Assembly (NCBI RefSeq): GCF_026262505.1
Contig: NC_067204.1
Span: forward strand, 4,931,797-4,995,796
Source of the DNA: Trichomonas vaginalis G3
Taxonomy: Eukaryota > Parabasalia > Trichomonadida > Trichomonadidae
Length of the DNA: 64,000 bases
Direction: 5' to 3'
A program made the position numbers and the translations under genes. The notes under the pieces were generated by a model. The model was not told the DNA's origin and did not search any database. It saw nothing but the letters and a program-made list of their open reading frames with translations. Each line of letters opens with the position of its first letter. Position 1 is the stretch's first letter. Positions 38,514 through 49,465 of the stretch are shown piece by piece.

Positions 38514-38675
38514 AAATATCCATCTCGAGTTTTTCCATCTCATTACATGAAGAAACCAACCGGTGACAATCTTGGTGAATCAGGTTTTGACTTCAAGACA
38601 TGGGAGTCTTCACCAGCTCTTATGAAAGACTCTGAAAATTCATGTCCAAGCAAACGTTTGCAGGAATCATATTAA
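38514..38675 (+). pseudogene. GP63-like gene relic downstream of copy 3
   Basis: Third copy of the relic with the same sequence as at 24075-24236, and an empty MULE target site just after it. Confidence 0.8.
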
Positions 38676-39423
38676 TCACTTTGAACAAATCCGATTTATG
38701 CATTGAACTACACTACATAGAGATAAAATTAATAATTTTCATTTGAAATGTTGGTTATATGTCTAATTATATGGTATATAACATTTAACTCAACTTATGA
38801 TAAAATAATGTTTTAAGATTAAGAAAATTTCTAACTATTTGCCCAAAGGTATGCACTACATAAACTATATCGACAAAATAATGATTTCAAATGAACATTA
38901 AATTTAAATGAATAAGAGAGAAAAAATAAGTGAAATGTGATTAAAAATACTATACTACATAGTTGCTGACTGCGTAAGGAAGTGAGATGTACTTATCAAT
39001 AGCACATCGTCAAGACAAGAGTGACTGATTTGACAGAATGTAACTTTTATGACAACGATCAATTAATTTTTAATAATTTGTATACCAATATAGTAAATTT
39101 ACTATTTAATCAACAACCGATTATCATAAATACAATTTTTTGTTTAAATTGAACAATTGAATTATGCAAATTTATAAAAAAAGGTTTGTTTGTTCCATTT
39201 ATATTAAAATTTTTACCTTCAAAAAAATTGAATGATATTCGTCTAAAAAGATAATTTAATGAAATCGAATATTAATATGAACTCGGATATAATTTACGAT
39301 ACATCCCATTTGAAATTCAAAGGTTGTAAAAATTGTTGTTCGATATATTCAAGCAAATATTGTTTAATATATTGAATTGAACAAGCCATAACACTTCCGC
39401 ATTTTTTGAAGGTATGCAACAAA
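38676..39423. other. Intergenic DNA upstream of protease B copy 3
   Basis: AT-rich, same as 24237-24984; no gene visible. Confidence 0.7.
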
Positions 39424-39435
39424 TTCAATTTTATA

Positions 39436-41370
39436 ATGTTTTTGTTGCTTTTTTTAGCCAATTCTCATGAATTTAGATGCATGCATAATGAGAATGAAGA
39501 TTGGCTCGTTCCAAAAATAGATCCTTCTTCAATAAAGCATCAAAAGAGAAAATTGCAAGAATCTTCATGGCAAAACATTCGTATTAAAATTGTTACAGAT
39601 TTCATCACAGGTGAACTCGATGATGATCTTAAATGTAAAAGTATCGGACAACAAATTTCATGGAGATACGGCACAATTACATGTACAGAAGAAGATTTTT
39701 TAAATGCGTCACGAAAAGCGAATCTTTTAAGGACATTGGATAATGTTAGAATATATTTAGAGAAGTTGCTTAAAGTAATACCTGTTTCAGGCCCAATTAC
39801 AATGGAGACTTCTTCATCGAACTCTTTTACATACTCTCCAAAGAAAAGTTATACAGGCTATGATTTAATATTACCAGTTGTTCTTAGGAATTTCGGTAGT
39901 GATAGTCCTCTTGCAATGGCTGGCCCTACTGATTATGATTCTGTCTATAGTCGTCCAATCAGTGGCATTGTATACTTAAATACGAAGCAAATACCAGACA
40001 ATACTCAAAGCGAATCAACATGGCAACGTTGGTTCTTCCAAGTTTTAATTCATGAAATTTGTCATGCACTTGGTGTTACTGATTCAATGTTTTCTTGGTA
40101 TCATCCTTATGAGAACTCACAACCATATAACAATCCAACATGTCAACTTACAATACACAAGAAGTCTTTCACATTCTTAACAACTCCTTATTCTCACATC
40201 TTCGCGAAGAAACGATATGGTGTTGAAACATTCTCAAATGGAACTCACAGTTGTCCATCAGGTATCGAAATTGAAGACGGTGGCGGTTACGGAACAGCCG
40301 GTTCCCACCTTGAAGGACGTGCTTTCTATTCAGAGTTAATGACAGGAAGTTCGATGTCTGATGCATCAGGTCCATTTGAGAGACTTACAGATGCAGTGAT
40401 GGCAATATTACAAGATACAGGAAATTACAAGTGTGATTGGAGATATGCACAACCACTTGTTTGGGGTAATCCAGAATCAACAATTGGTGGCCAACCAATC
40501 AATGACTTTGCAACAGGTCCTCCATCTAAAGTTTTCCCCGATCACTACATGAAGAAACCAAATGGTGACAATCTTGGTGCCACAGGCTTCAACTTCAAGA
40601 CATGGGGAAGTTGGCTTCCATTAAAAGCTGATTCTGAAATTTCATGTCCAAGCCAATTCATTAACTATCAACAATATTGTGGTCCAGCACGTTATGAGTT
40701 TTATAATCCGTTGAAAGCAGATTTTCAATACAACAAATATATTTTTGACTTCATCAATGTAACATATCCTTCCAATAGTTGCCCAGATGGTCAAGCAATT
40801 TTACCTGGAGCATCTGAGTATGGAAATGTATACGATGTTTGTGGAACATATAAATGCAACAAATATGATAGTTACACGATGAATGTAACTACATTTGAAA
40901 AAACAACCACAATCACATGCAATAAGAGCAATGTCGGTCAAGCATTCTATTATTATATTCCTGCCAGCTATGGTTATGTGTTAAGAGCAGCATATTGTGT
41001 CCATCCAGAAATATTCTGCAGAACAGTTAAACTTCATGAAATGAATTTTGTTGCTGATCCATTCGATCCAAATTCAGTCCAACTTCAAGATCCATATAAA
41101 ACACCAACTCCAACACCAAAGCCAACACCGAATACACAATCTTCAGGAGACTCAACATCAAGCACAAATGGATCAGGTGAATCAGGCAACAATGACTCCA
41201 AATCAAATAATGGAAAGAAAGGAATCTCATCTAAGGTGTGGATCATCGTTGGCGTCATTATCGGTGTAGTTGTTATTATCGCCCTTATTGTCACTATTAT
41301 TGTTTGCAAAGCCAAAGGCAGTAAGGAAACAGCAAGCGATGACAAAATTAATAAGGATTTCTTAGTATAA
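39436..41370 (+). CDS. GP63-like metalloprotease B, copy 3
   Basis: Identical at protein level to B copies 1 and 2 from the first ATG (39436): signal segment, HEICH at 206-210, membrane helix near 601-624, DFLV tail, TAAA stop context. It is intact although its partner A copy 3 upstream is frameshifted. If both changes in A3 are real, this third pair supplies only B protease. Confidence 0.95.
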   Translation: MFLLLFLANSHEFRCMHNENEDWLVPKIDPSSIKHQKRKLQESSWQNIRIKIVTDFITGELDDDLKCKSIGQQISWRYGTITCTEEDFLNASRKANLLRTLDNVRIYLEKLLKVIPVSGPITMETSSSNSFTYSPKKSYTGYDLILPVVLRNFGSDSPLAMAGPTDYDSVYSRPISGIVYLNTKQIPDNTQSESTWQRWFFQVLIHEICHALGVTDSMFSWYHPYENSQPYNNPTCQLTIHKKSFTFLTTPYSHIFAKKRYGVETFSNGTHSCPSGIEIEDGGGYGTAGSHLEGRAFYSELMTGSSMSDASGPFERLTDAVMAILQDTGNYKCDWRYAQPLVWGNPESTIGGQPINDFATGPPSKVFPDHYMKKPNGDNLGATGFNFKTWGSWLPLKADSEISCPSQFINYQQYCGPARYEFYNPLKADFQYNKYIFDFINVTYPSNSCPDGQAILPGASEYGNVYDVCGTYKCNKYDSYTMNVTTFEKTTTITCNKSNVGQAFYYYIPASYGYVLRAAYCVHPEIFCRTVKLHEMNFVADPFDPNSVQLQDPYKTPTPTPKPTPNTQSSGDSTSSTNGSGESGNNDSKSNNGKKGISSKVWIIVGVIIGVVVIIALIVTIIVCKAKGSKETASDDKINKDFLV

Positions 41371-42092
41371 ATTTAATAATTTTTTTTTGACATGCAAGCT
41401 TTATCTCCCAATTTTCTATAATAAAAAGTTAATATTTTATAAATCTCTGCTTAGTTCCTAACATGGCTATTATACTCTTTTGCCATTAGAATAAAGATAT
41501 GTTGATATTATCGGAGCGTTTAAAGAATAAAAATTTTAAGTCTTCAATTTTGGTTTGGTTTAAGTGCTTCTATCTCTCAATCTAAAAAAGATTGTAGCTA
41601 TATATACTCGCATGGACTCATGCATAGAATTAGTATATTTTCACTGAATGAAAACAAATCTATCTCCAGGAAAAAACCGAAAATTAGAGATTACAAAATT
41701 TTTTATGAACGACTAATGAAAGTCTCTAAATTTTAATTTTTATAGTATATTGCTCTAAACAATGTTTGTAAAATTTATTGATATGTAATGATTTCATGAT
41801 ATTGTGATATCAATGTGTTTTGAATTAAAATTTGCTTGAAAACTAATAATCTGGACAAAAGAATTGTGAAACAAAGTTTATTAATATTTTATAGAAGGAT
41901 TATATAATAGAAATTGGTTATACTTACATTTTTGGTCAATCAATTTTGAAAACAAGAAGATTTTAACGATGCTAAAATATTAAAGCTTATAAGATATTGT
42001 GCTTATTTATGATTCTTTTTTGGATGTAATTCATGAATAAAAAAATTGATATCATTCTTTTTATTTTTTCTTTAATCATTGGAGTAAATTAA
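41371..42092. other. Intergenic DNA downstream of protease B copy 3
   Basis: AT-rich, same as 17859-18580; no gene visible. Confidence 0.7.
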
Positions 42093-43141
42093 GGGTTTCG
42101 TTTTGCTAAAATTGTCACTTTTATAGCATATTTGTTTTTGGATGTTTTGCGAAACCAAAAAAAAACTATGATATACAATGTGTGTGTAAAGAAAATACTT
42201 TATTTACTAGTTAAAAAATCATTTGGTATTGATCAAGTTATTTTTTCTGGATAAGATATTATATGGATAATTGGATAGAAAATACAATTATATAATCTTG
42301 TACCTGGTTTAATTAAGCTAATTGTCATCAGAAACTTGTAATTTTTATGAATTTCAGATTTTCTTTTCATTACTGCTTTTCTTAATAGGTCAAGTTCTTA
42401 TTTACGTTATAAAGTATGATATTTACAAATATCAAGTTATCATGCTTTTTGAGAAATTATGAGAAACAAACAAAAATGAAAAAGATAGGAATAGCAATGA
42501 ATAGTGATGTGGGTATAGAAAATGTAAGAGATATGAATGCAAAGCAATCAGTATTTAGGACATTGACCATAGATTTCGAAAAAAAAATGCTGCATATTGA
42601 GCAAAAACTATGATTATATTATAAGGCTGTCATTTAAAGCATAATGAAACTATTCCCTTTTCATTTTAATCGAATAAGATAGTAAAGATTTTTGAATTAG
42701 CTAGAAACTGATGAGATGTTTTCACAAATCAGATTTTTAATCTCTATAATGCATAATTCACTCAATATCTCAATTTTGATATTGCGAGATATTTTTGCTA
42801 TCGGTTTCGCAATTTTGACACAATAGCAAGAGGGTTCTATAAGCATTATTATCAACGTAGAATCTGAATATCATATCAGAAAATGTCGCAAATCTGACAT
42901 TTACCCGACCAAATAGCAAAAATAATTGAATACTTTTCGCCAAAACTTTAAAAATCGATAAAAATATGAAATATAGATATTAAAGAGACTTTTTATATAA
43001 TATTCATAAAGATTTTCCAAAAATATGATACCGCAAAATTAAAAAAGTGACGTCTTGAGTGGAGTCAAAGGTCGAAATTGCTAGCTAAATGTTTTTTTAG
43101 CGAAATTGCGTATTGTACGTTTTTTTCGCAAAACGAAACCC
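42093..43141 (+). mobile_element. E1 copy g
   Basis: Full E1 after protease B copy 3, TTAA on the left and TTAT on the right, with the 65-codon ORF intact at 42416-42613. Confidence 0.8.
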
Positions 43142-43987
43142 TTATTTTGAATGATTAATAAATTTTATACATCAAGGTTTTCAAAAGATTACAAAACCGC
43201 ATGATCAAATTTTATATATTATGCCAATACTAATATTTAATCCAATTTTTCCATAAAATTTTCCATACGATAGAGATGCATTTTTTAAAGAATGACAGCA
43301 CAAAAATGATGGCTCTAAGTAACAAAAAGTTTCAAGTAGCAGCGCACTCAGTATTTTTAAAGTGTTGTTTCATTTAATTAACAAGAAGTTCAAAGACGAC
43401 TTACGATTTATATCAAATTGCAAATATTTTATCGAAAAATCTCATACATGCTTAAGTTTGTTTGTAATTTGTGATTTTATGTGAACACATATGTTATTTG
43501 CATCTAGAAATTCCTTGATTAATCAGAAAATATTAATAACTCTATCTTTCATTTAACACACGCACCTAATATTCCTTTTAGGTTCAATAAACTAATCACA
43601 TTAAAATGTTCTTTATATAATATTTTTTCATTAATCCATCTGTATACTTTGATATCTTCTTGATAAATTTAAATGTTTCAATGTTAAAAATAAAATTATT
43701 TTCATAATTAGATTCTACACGAGATCTGGACGCAAATAGCAAGATTGCTCACATAAGTTATATTATTTAATGATTTACGCTATGTAAAGAAATAATGTAA
43801 AGAAATTCACACGGTTGATTGATTAGTGTTAACCATTCATGCTATATAATATCGAATACAGATTAAAAGGTACATGTGAAGTACTTCACTATTTCAGCAT
43901 CATTTTTCGTCTTCATTTAATCTTAAAAATGAAAACCATTATTTGTTACCAATTATTGTATTATATGGGTTTTAATTTATACCATAA

Positions 43988-45349
43988 GGGTTTCGTTTTG
44001 CGAAAAAAACGTACAATACGCAATTTCGCTAAAAAAACATTTAGCTAGCAATTTCGACCTTTGACTCCACTCAAGACGTCACTTTTTTAATTTTGCGGTA
44101 TCATATTTTTGGAAAATCTTTATGAATATTATATAAAAAGTCTCTTTAATATCTATATTTCATATTTTTATCGATTTTTAAAGTTTTGGCGAAAAGTATT
44201 CAATTATTTTTGCTATTTGGTCGGGTAAATGTCAGATTTGCGACATTTTCTGATATGATATTCGGATTCTACGTTGATAATAATGCATATAGAATAAGGG
44301 TTTCGTTTTGCTAAAATTGTCACTTTTATAGCATATTTGTTTTTGGATGTTTTGCGAAACCAAAAAAAAAAAAAACTATGATATACAATGTGTGTGTAAA
44401 GAAAATACTTTATTTACTAGTTAAAAAATCATTTGGTATTGATCAAGTTATTTTTTCTGGATAAGATATTATATGGATAATTGGATAGAAAATACAATTA
44501 TATAATCTTGTACCTGGTTTAATTAAGCTAATTGTCATCAGAAACTTGTAATTTTTATGAATTTCAGATTTTCTTTTCATTACTGCTTTTCTTAATAGGT
44601 CAAGTTCTTATTTACGTTATAAAGTATGATATTTACAAATATCAAGTTATCATGTTTTTTGAGAAATTATGAGAAACAAACAAAAAGAAAAAGATAGGAA
44701 TAGCAATGAATAGTGATGTGGGTATAGAAAATGTAAGAGATATGAATGCAAAGCAATCAGTATTTAGGACATTGACCATAGATTTCGAAAAAAAAATGCT
44801 GCATATTGAGCAAAACTATGATTATATTATAAGGCTGTCATTTAAAGCATAATGAAACTATTCCCTTTTCATTTTAATCGAATAAGATAGTAAAGATTTT
44901 TGAATTAGCTAGAAACTGATGAGATGTTTTCACAAATCAGATTTTTAATCTCTATAATGCATAATTCACTCAATATCTCAATTTTGATATTGCGAGATAT
45001 TTTTGCTATCGGTTTCGCAATTTTGACACAATAGCAAGAGGGTTCTATAAGCATTATTATCAACGTAGAATCTGAATATCATATCAGAAAATGTCGCAAA
45101 TCTGACATTTACCCGACCAAATAGCAAAAATAATTGAATACTTTTCGCCAAAACTTTAAAAATCGATAAAAATATGAAATATAGATATTAAAGAGACTTT
45201 TTATATAATATTCATAAAGATTTTCCAAAAATATGATACCGCAAAATTAAAAAAGTGACGTCTTGAGTGGAGTCAAAGGTCGAAATTGCTAGCTAAATGT
45301 TTTTTTAGCGAAATTGCGTATTGTACGTTTTTTTCGCAAAACGAAACCC
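43988..45349. mobile_element. E1 composite copy h
   Basis: Inverted end joined to E1 (44298-45349). The 65-codon ORF is disrupted here (AAACAAAAAGAAAAAG for AAACAAAAATGAAAAAG and a lost A in GAGCAAAACTATG). Confidence 0.75.
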
Positions 45350-46192
45350 TTATTTTGAATGATTAATAAATTTTATACATCAAGGTTTTCAAAAGATTAC
45401 AAAACCGCATGATCAAATTTATATATTATGCCAATACTAATATTTAATCCAATTTTTCCATAAAATTTTCCATACGATAGAGATGCATTTTTTAAAGAAT
45501 GACAGCACAAAAATGATGGCTCTAAGTAACAAAAAGTTTCAAGTAGCAGCGCACTCAGTATTTTTAAAGTGTTGTTTCATTTAATTAACAAGAAGTTCAA
45601 AGACGACTTTACGATTTATATCAAATTGCAAATATTTTATCGAAAAATCTCATACATGCTTAAGTTTGTTTGTAATTTGTGATTTTATGTGAACACATAT
45701 GTTATTTGCATCTAGAAATTCCTTGATTAATCAGAAAATATTAATAACTCTATCTTTCATTTAACACACGCACCTAATATTCCTTTTAGGTTCAATAAAC
45801 TAATCACATTAAAATGTTCTTTATATAATATTTTTCATTAATCCATCTGTATACTTTGATATCTTCTTGATAAATTTAAATGTTTCAATGTTAAAAATAA
45901 AATTATTTATAATTAGATTCTACACGAGATCTGGACGCAATAGCAAGATTGCTCACATAAGTTATATTATTTAATGATTTACGCTATGTAAAGAAATAAT
46001 GTAAAGAAATTCACACGGTTGATTGATTAGTGTTAACCATTCATGCTATATAATATCGAATACAGATTAAAAGGTACATGTGAAGTACTTCACTATTTCA
46101 GCATCATTTTTCGTCTTCATTTAATCTTAAAAATGAAAACCATTATTTGTTACCAATTATTGTATTATATGGGTGTTTAATTTATACCATAA

Positions 46193-47553
46193 GGTTTCGT
46201 TTTGCGAAAAAAACGTACAATACGCAATTTCGCTAAAAAAACATTTAGCTAGCAATTTCGACCTTTGACTCCACTCAAGACGTCACTTTTTTAATTTTGC
46301 GGTATCATATTTTTGGAAAATCTTTATGAATATTATATAAAAAGTCTCTTTAATATCTATATTTCATATTTTTATCGATTTTTAAAGTTTTGGCGAAAAG
46401 TATTCAATTATTTTTGCTATTTGGTCGGGTAAATGTCAGATTTGCGACATTTTCTGATATGATATTCGGATTCTACGTTGATAATAATGCATATAGAATA
46501 AGGGTTTCGTTTTGCTAAAATTGTCACTTTTATAGCATATTTGTTTTTGGATGTTTTGCGAAACCAAAAAAAAAAAACTATGATATACAATGTGTGTGTA
46601 AAGAAAATACTTTATTTACTAGTTAAAAAATCATTTGGTATTGATCAAGTTATTTTTTCTGGATAAGATATTATATGGATAATTGGATAGAAAATACAAT
46701 TATATAATCTTGTACCTGGTTTAATTAAGCTAATTGTCATCAGAAACTTGTAATTTTTATGAATTTCAGATTTTCTTTTCATTACTGCTTTTCTTAATAG
46801 GTCAAGTTCTTATTTACGTTATAAAGTATGATATTTACAAATATCAAGTTATCATGTTTTTTGAGAAATTATGAGAAACAAACAAAAATGAAAAAGATAG
46901 GAATAGCAATGAATAGTGATGTGGGTATAGAAAATGTAAGAGATATGAATGCAAAGCAATCAGTATTTAGGACATTGACCATAGATTTCGAAAAAAAAAT
47001 GCTGCATATTGAGCAAAAACTATGATTATATTATAAGGCTGTCATTTAAAGCATAATGAAACTATTCCCTTTTCATTTTAATCGAATAAGATAGTAAAGA
47101 TTTTTGAATTAGCTAGAAACTGATGAGATGTTTTCACAAATCAGATTTTTAATCTCTATAATGCATAATTCACTCAATATCTCAATTTTGATATTGCGAG
47201 ATATTTTTGCTATCGGTTTCGCAATTTTGACACAATAGCAAGAGGGTTCTATAAGCATTATTATCAACGTAGAATCTGAATATCATATCAGAAAATGTCG
47301 CAAATCTGACATTTACCCGACCAAATAGCAAAAATAATTGAATACTTTTCGCCAAAACTTTAAAAATCGATAAAAATATGAAATATAGATATTAAAGAGA
47401 CTTTTTATATAATATTCATAAAGATTTTCCAAAAATATGATACCGCAAAATTAAAAAAGTGACGTCTTGAGTGGAGTCAAAGGTCGAAATTGCTAGCTAA
47501 ATGTTTTTTTAGCGAAATTGCGTATTGTACGTTTTTTTCGCAAAACGAAACCC
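46193..47553. mobile_element. E1 composite copy i
   Basis: Inverted end with one G missing at its tip (ATAAGGTTTCG) joined to E1 (46502-47553); ORF intact at 46828-47025. Confidence 0.75.
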
Positions 47554-48484
47554 TTATTTTGAATGATTAATAAATTTTATACATCAAGGTTTTCAAAAGA
47601 TTACAAAACCGCATGATCAAATTTTATATATTATGCCAATACTAATATTTAATCCAATTTTTCCATAAAATTTTCCATACGATAGAGATGCATTTTTTAA
47701 AGAATGACAGCACAAAAATGATGGCTCTAAGTAACAAAAAGTTTCAAGTAGCAGCGCACTCAGTATTTTTAAAGTGTTGTTTCATTTAATTAACAAGAAG
47801 TTCAAAGACGACTTACGATTTATATCAAATTGCAAATATTTTATCGAAAAATCTCATACATGCTTAAGTTTGTTTGTAATTTGTGATTTTATGTGAACAC
47901 ATATGTTATTTGCATCTAGAAATTCCTTGATTAATCAGAAAATATTAATAACTCTATCTTTCATTTAACACACGCACCTAATATTCCTTTTAGGTTCAAT
48001 AAACTAATCACATTAAAATGTTCTTTATATAATATTTTTTCATTAATCCATCTGTATACTTTGATATCTTCTTGATAAATTTAAATGTTTCAATGTTAAA
48101 AATAAAATTATTTTCATAATTAGATTCTACACGAGATCTGGACGCAAATAGCAAGATTGCTCACATAAGTTATATTATTTAATGATTTACGCTATGTAAA
48201 GAAATAATGTAAAGAAATTCACACGGTTGATTGATTAGTGTTAACCATTCATGCTATATAATATCGAATACAGATTAAAAGGTACATGTGAAGTACTTCA
48301 CTATTTCAGCATCATTTTTCGTCTTCATTTAATCTTAAAAATGAAAACCATTATTTGTTACCAATTATTGTATTATATGGGTGTTTAATTTATACCATAA
48401 GGGTTTCGTTTTGCGAAAAAAACGTACAATACGCAATTTCGCTAAAAAAACATTTAGCTAGCAATTTCGACCTTTGACTCCACT

Positions 48485-48957
48485 GGCGGAGGTTTTTGTG
48501 ATATGGAAAAATGTTAGTTGCTCAATTATCTCACTATTGGATGGACTTTTATCGAGCGAAATTTTGGCTGTAAAGACAATTCTGATATTGGTAACATGGT
48601 GATAAGAACAAATAGTCAGTTTGCGTGGTTTATGATGAGATAATTTCGATTTAAAAAAAAACATAAAAATTGATTTTAATGAGCGATTATATTTGAATAT
48701 GCTCTCCTAATTTGAAGGAACTGGTTAAATCATGAATTGATCATGAATAATTTTTTTTCAAAATAACAATTATAATTTCATATTCATTATAAGTTGAAAA
48801 TATATCATAAAGACTTTATGAATGATAAATTCGTAAAAAACAAGTTAGTTTGTTTCTGAAAATAATAATAATAAAAACCAATTTAGACCCAATAATTTTT
48901 GGCGGGATAATTGAGATGTTACGATTGAATTAAAAAAAAAGCGGTAATACATTTTTA
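48485..48957. other. Unique AT-rich DNA left of the satellite block
   Basis: The sequence starts GGCGGAGGTTTTTGTGATAT directly at the break in E1. It has an ATAATAATAATAA microsatellite near 48862. A 68-codon minus-strand ORF (48458-48664) crosses the break into E1 sequence and is not a credible gene. No gene found. Confidence 0.6.
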
Positions 48958-49315
48958 CAATGATGAAGAGGCTGGCAACCTCTGAGTCAAAGCACTTGTT
49001 AATGCAATGATGAAGAGGCTGGCAACCTCTGAGTCAAAGCACTTGTTAATGCAATGATGAAGAGGCTGGCAACCTCTGAGTCAAAGCACTTGTTAATGCA
49101 ATGATGAAGAGGCTGGCAACCTCTGAGTCAAAGCACTTGTTAATGCAATGATGAAGAGGCTGGCAACCTCTGAGTCAAAGCACTTGTTAATGCAATGATG
49201 AAGAGGCTGGCAACCTCTGAGTCAAAGCACTTGTTAATGCAATGATGAAGAGGCTGGCAACCTCTGAGTCAAAGCACTTGTTAATGCAATGATGAAGAGG
49301 CTGGCAACATCTGAG
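48958..49315. repeat. 47-bp tandem repeat, eight copies
   Basis: The unit ATGATGAAGAGGCTGGCAAC plus CTCTGAGTCAAAGCACTTG and TTAATGCA repeats with a 47-bp period. Seven copies are identical and the eighth diverges (CATCTGAGTTAAAATAC). AGAGG and CCTCT flank CTGGCAA and can form a short hairpin. Confidence 0.95.
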
Positions 49316-49465
49316 TTAAAATACTTTTCCCAGTGTGGGAGTAATTTGAAAAAAAAAAATTTAGTTCATATATTGAAAAAAACAAAAGTAAAAATTAAAG
49401 TTTATAGGTTGTGTTTTGATGAGCTAATTGTTAAGATATTGTAGTTCTAAAGAAAAATTGGAGTT

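Larger units (their letters stand above)
43142..48484. repeat. Two full and one truncated 2.2-kb units
   Basis: Spacer + inverted E1 end + E1, twice (E1 at 44298-45349 and 46502-47553), then a third spacer and 74 bp of inverted E1 end (48411-48484), where the sequence changes abruptly to unrelated DNA. The middle unit has many one-base differences in runs (see findings). A 69-codon ORF at 43839-44048 exists only because of such a deletion. Confidence 0.9.

Noticed and set aside
48458..48664. Minus-strand 68-codon ORF
   Set aside because: It spans the junction between truncated E1 and unrelated DNA and has no coding signature.
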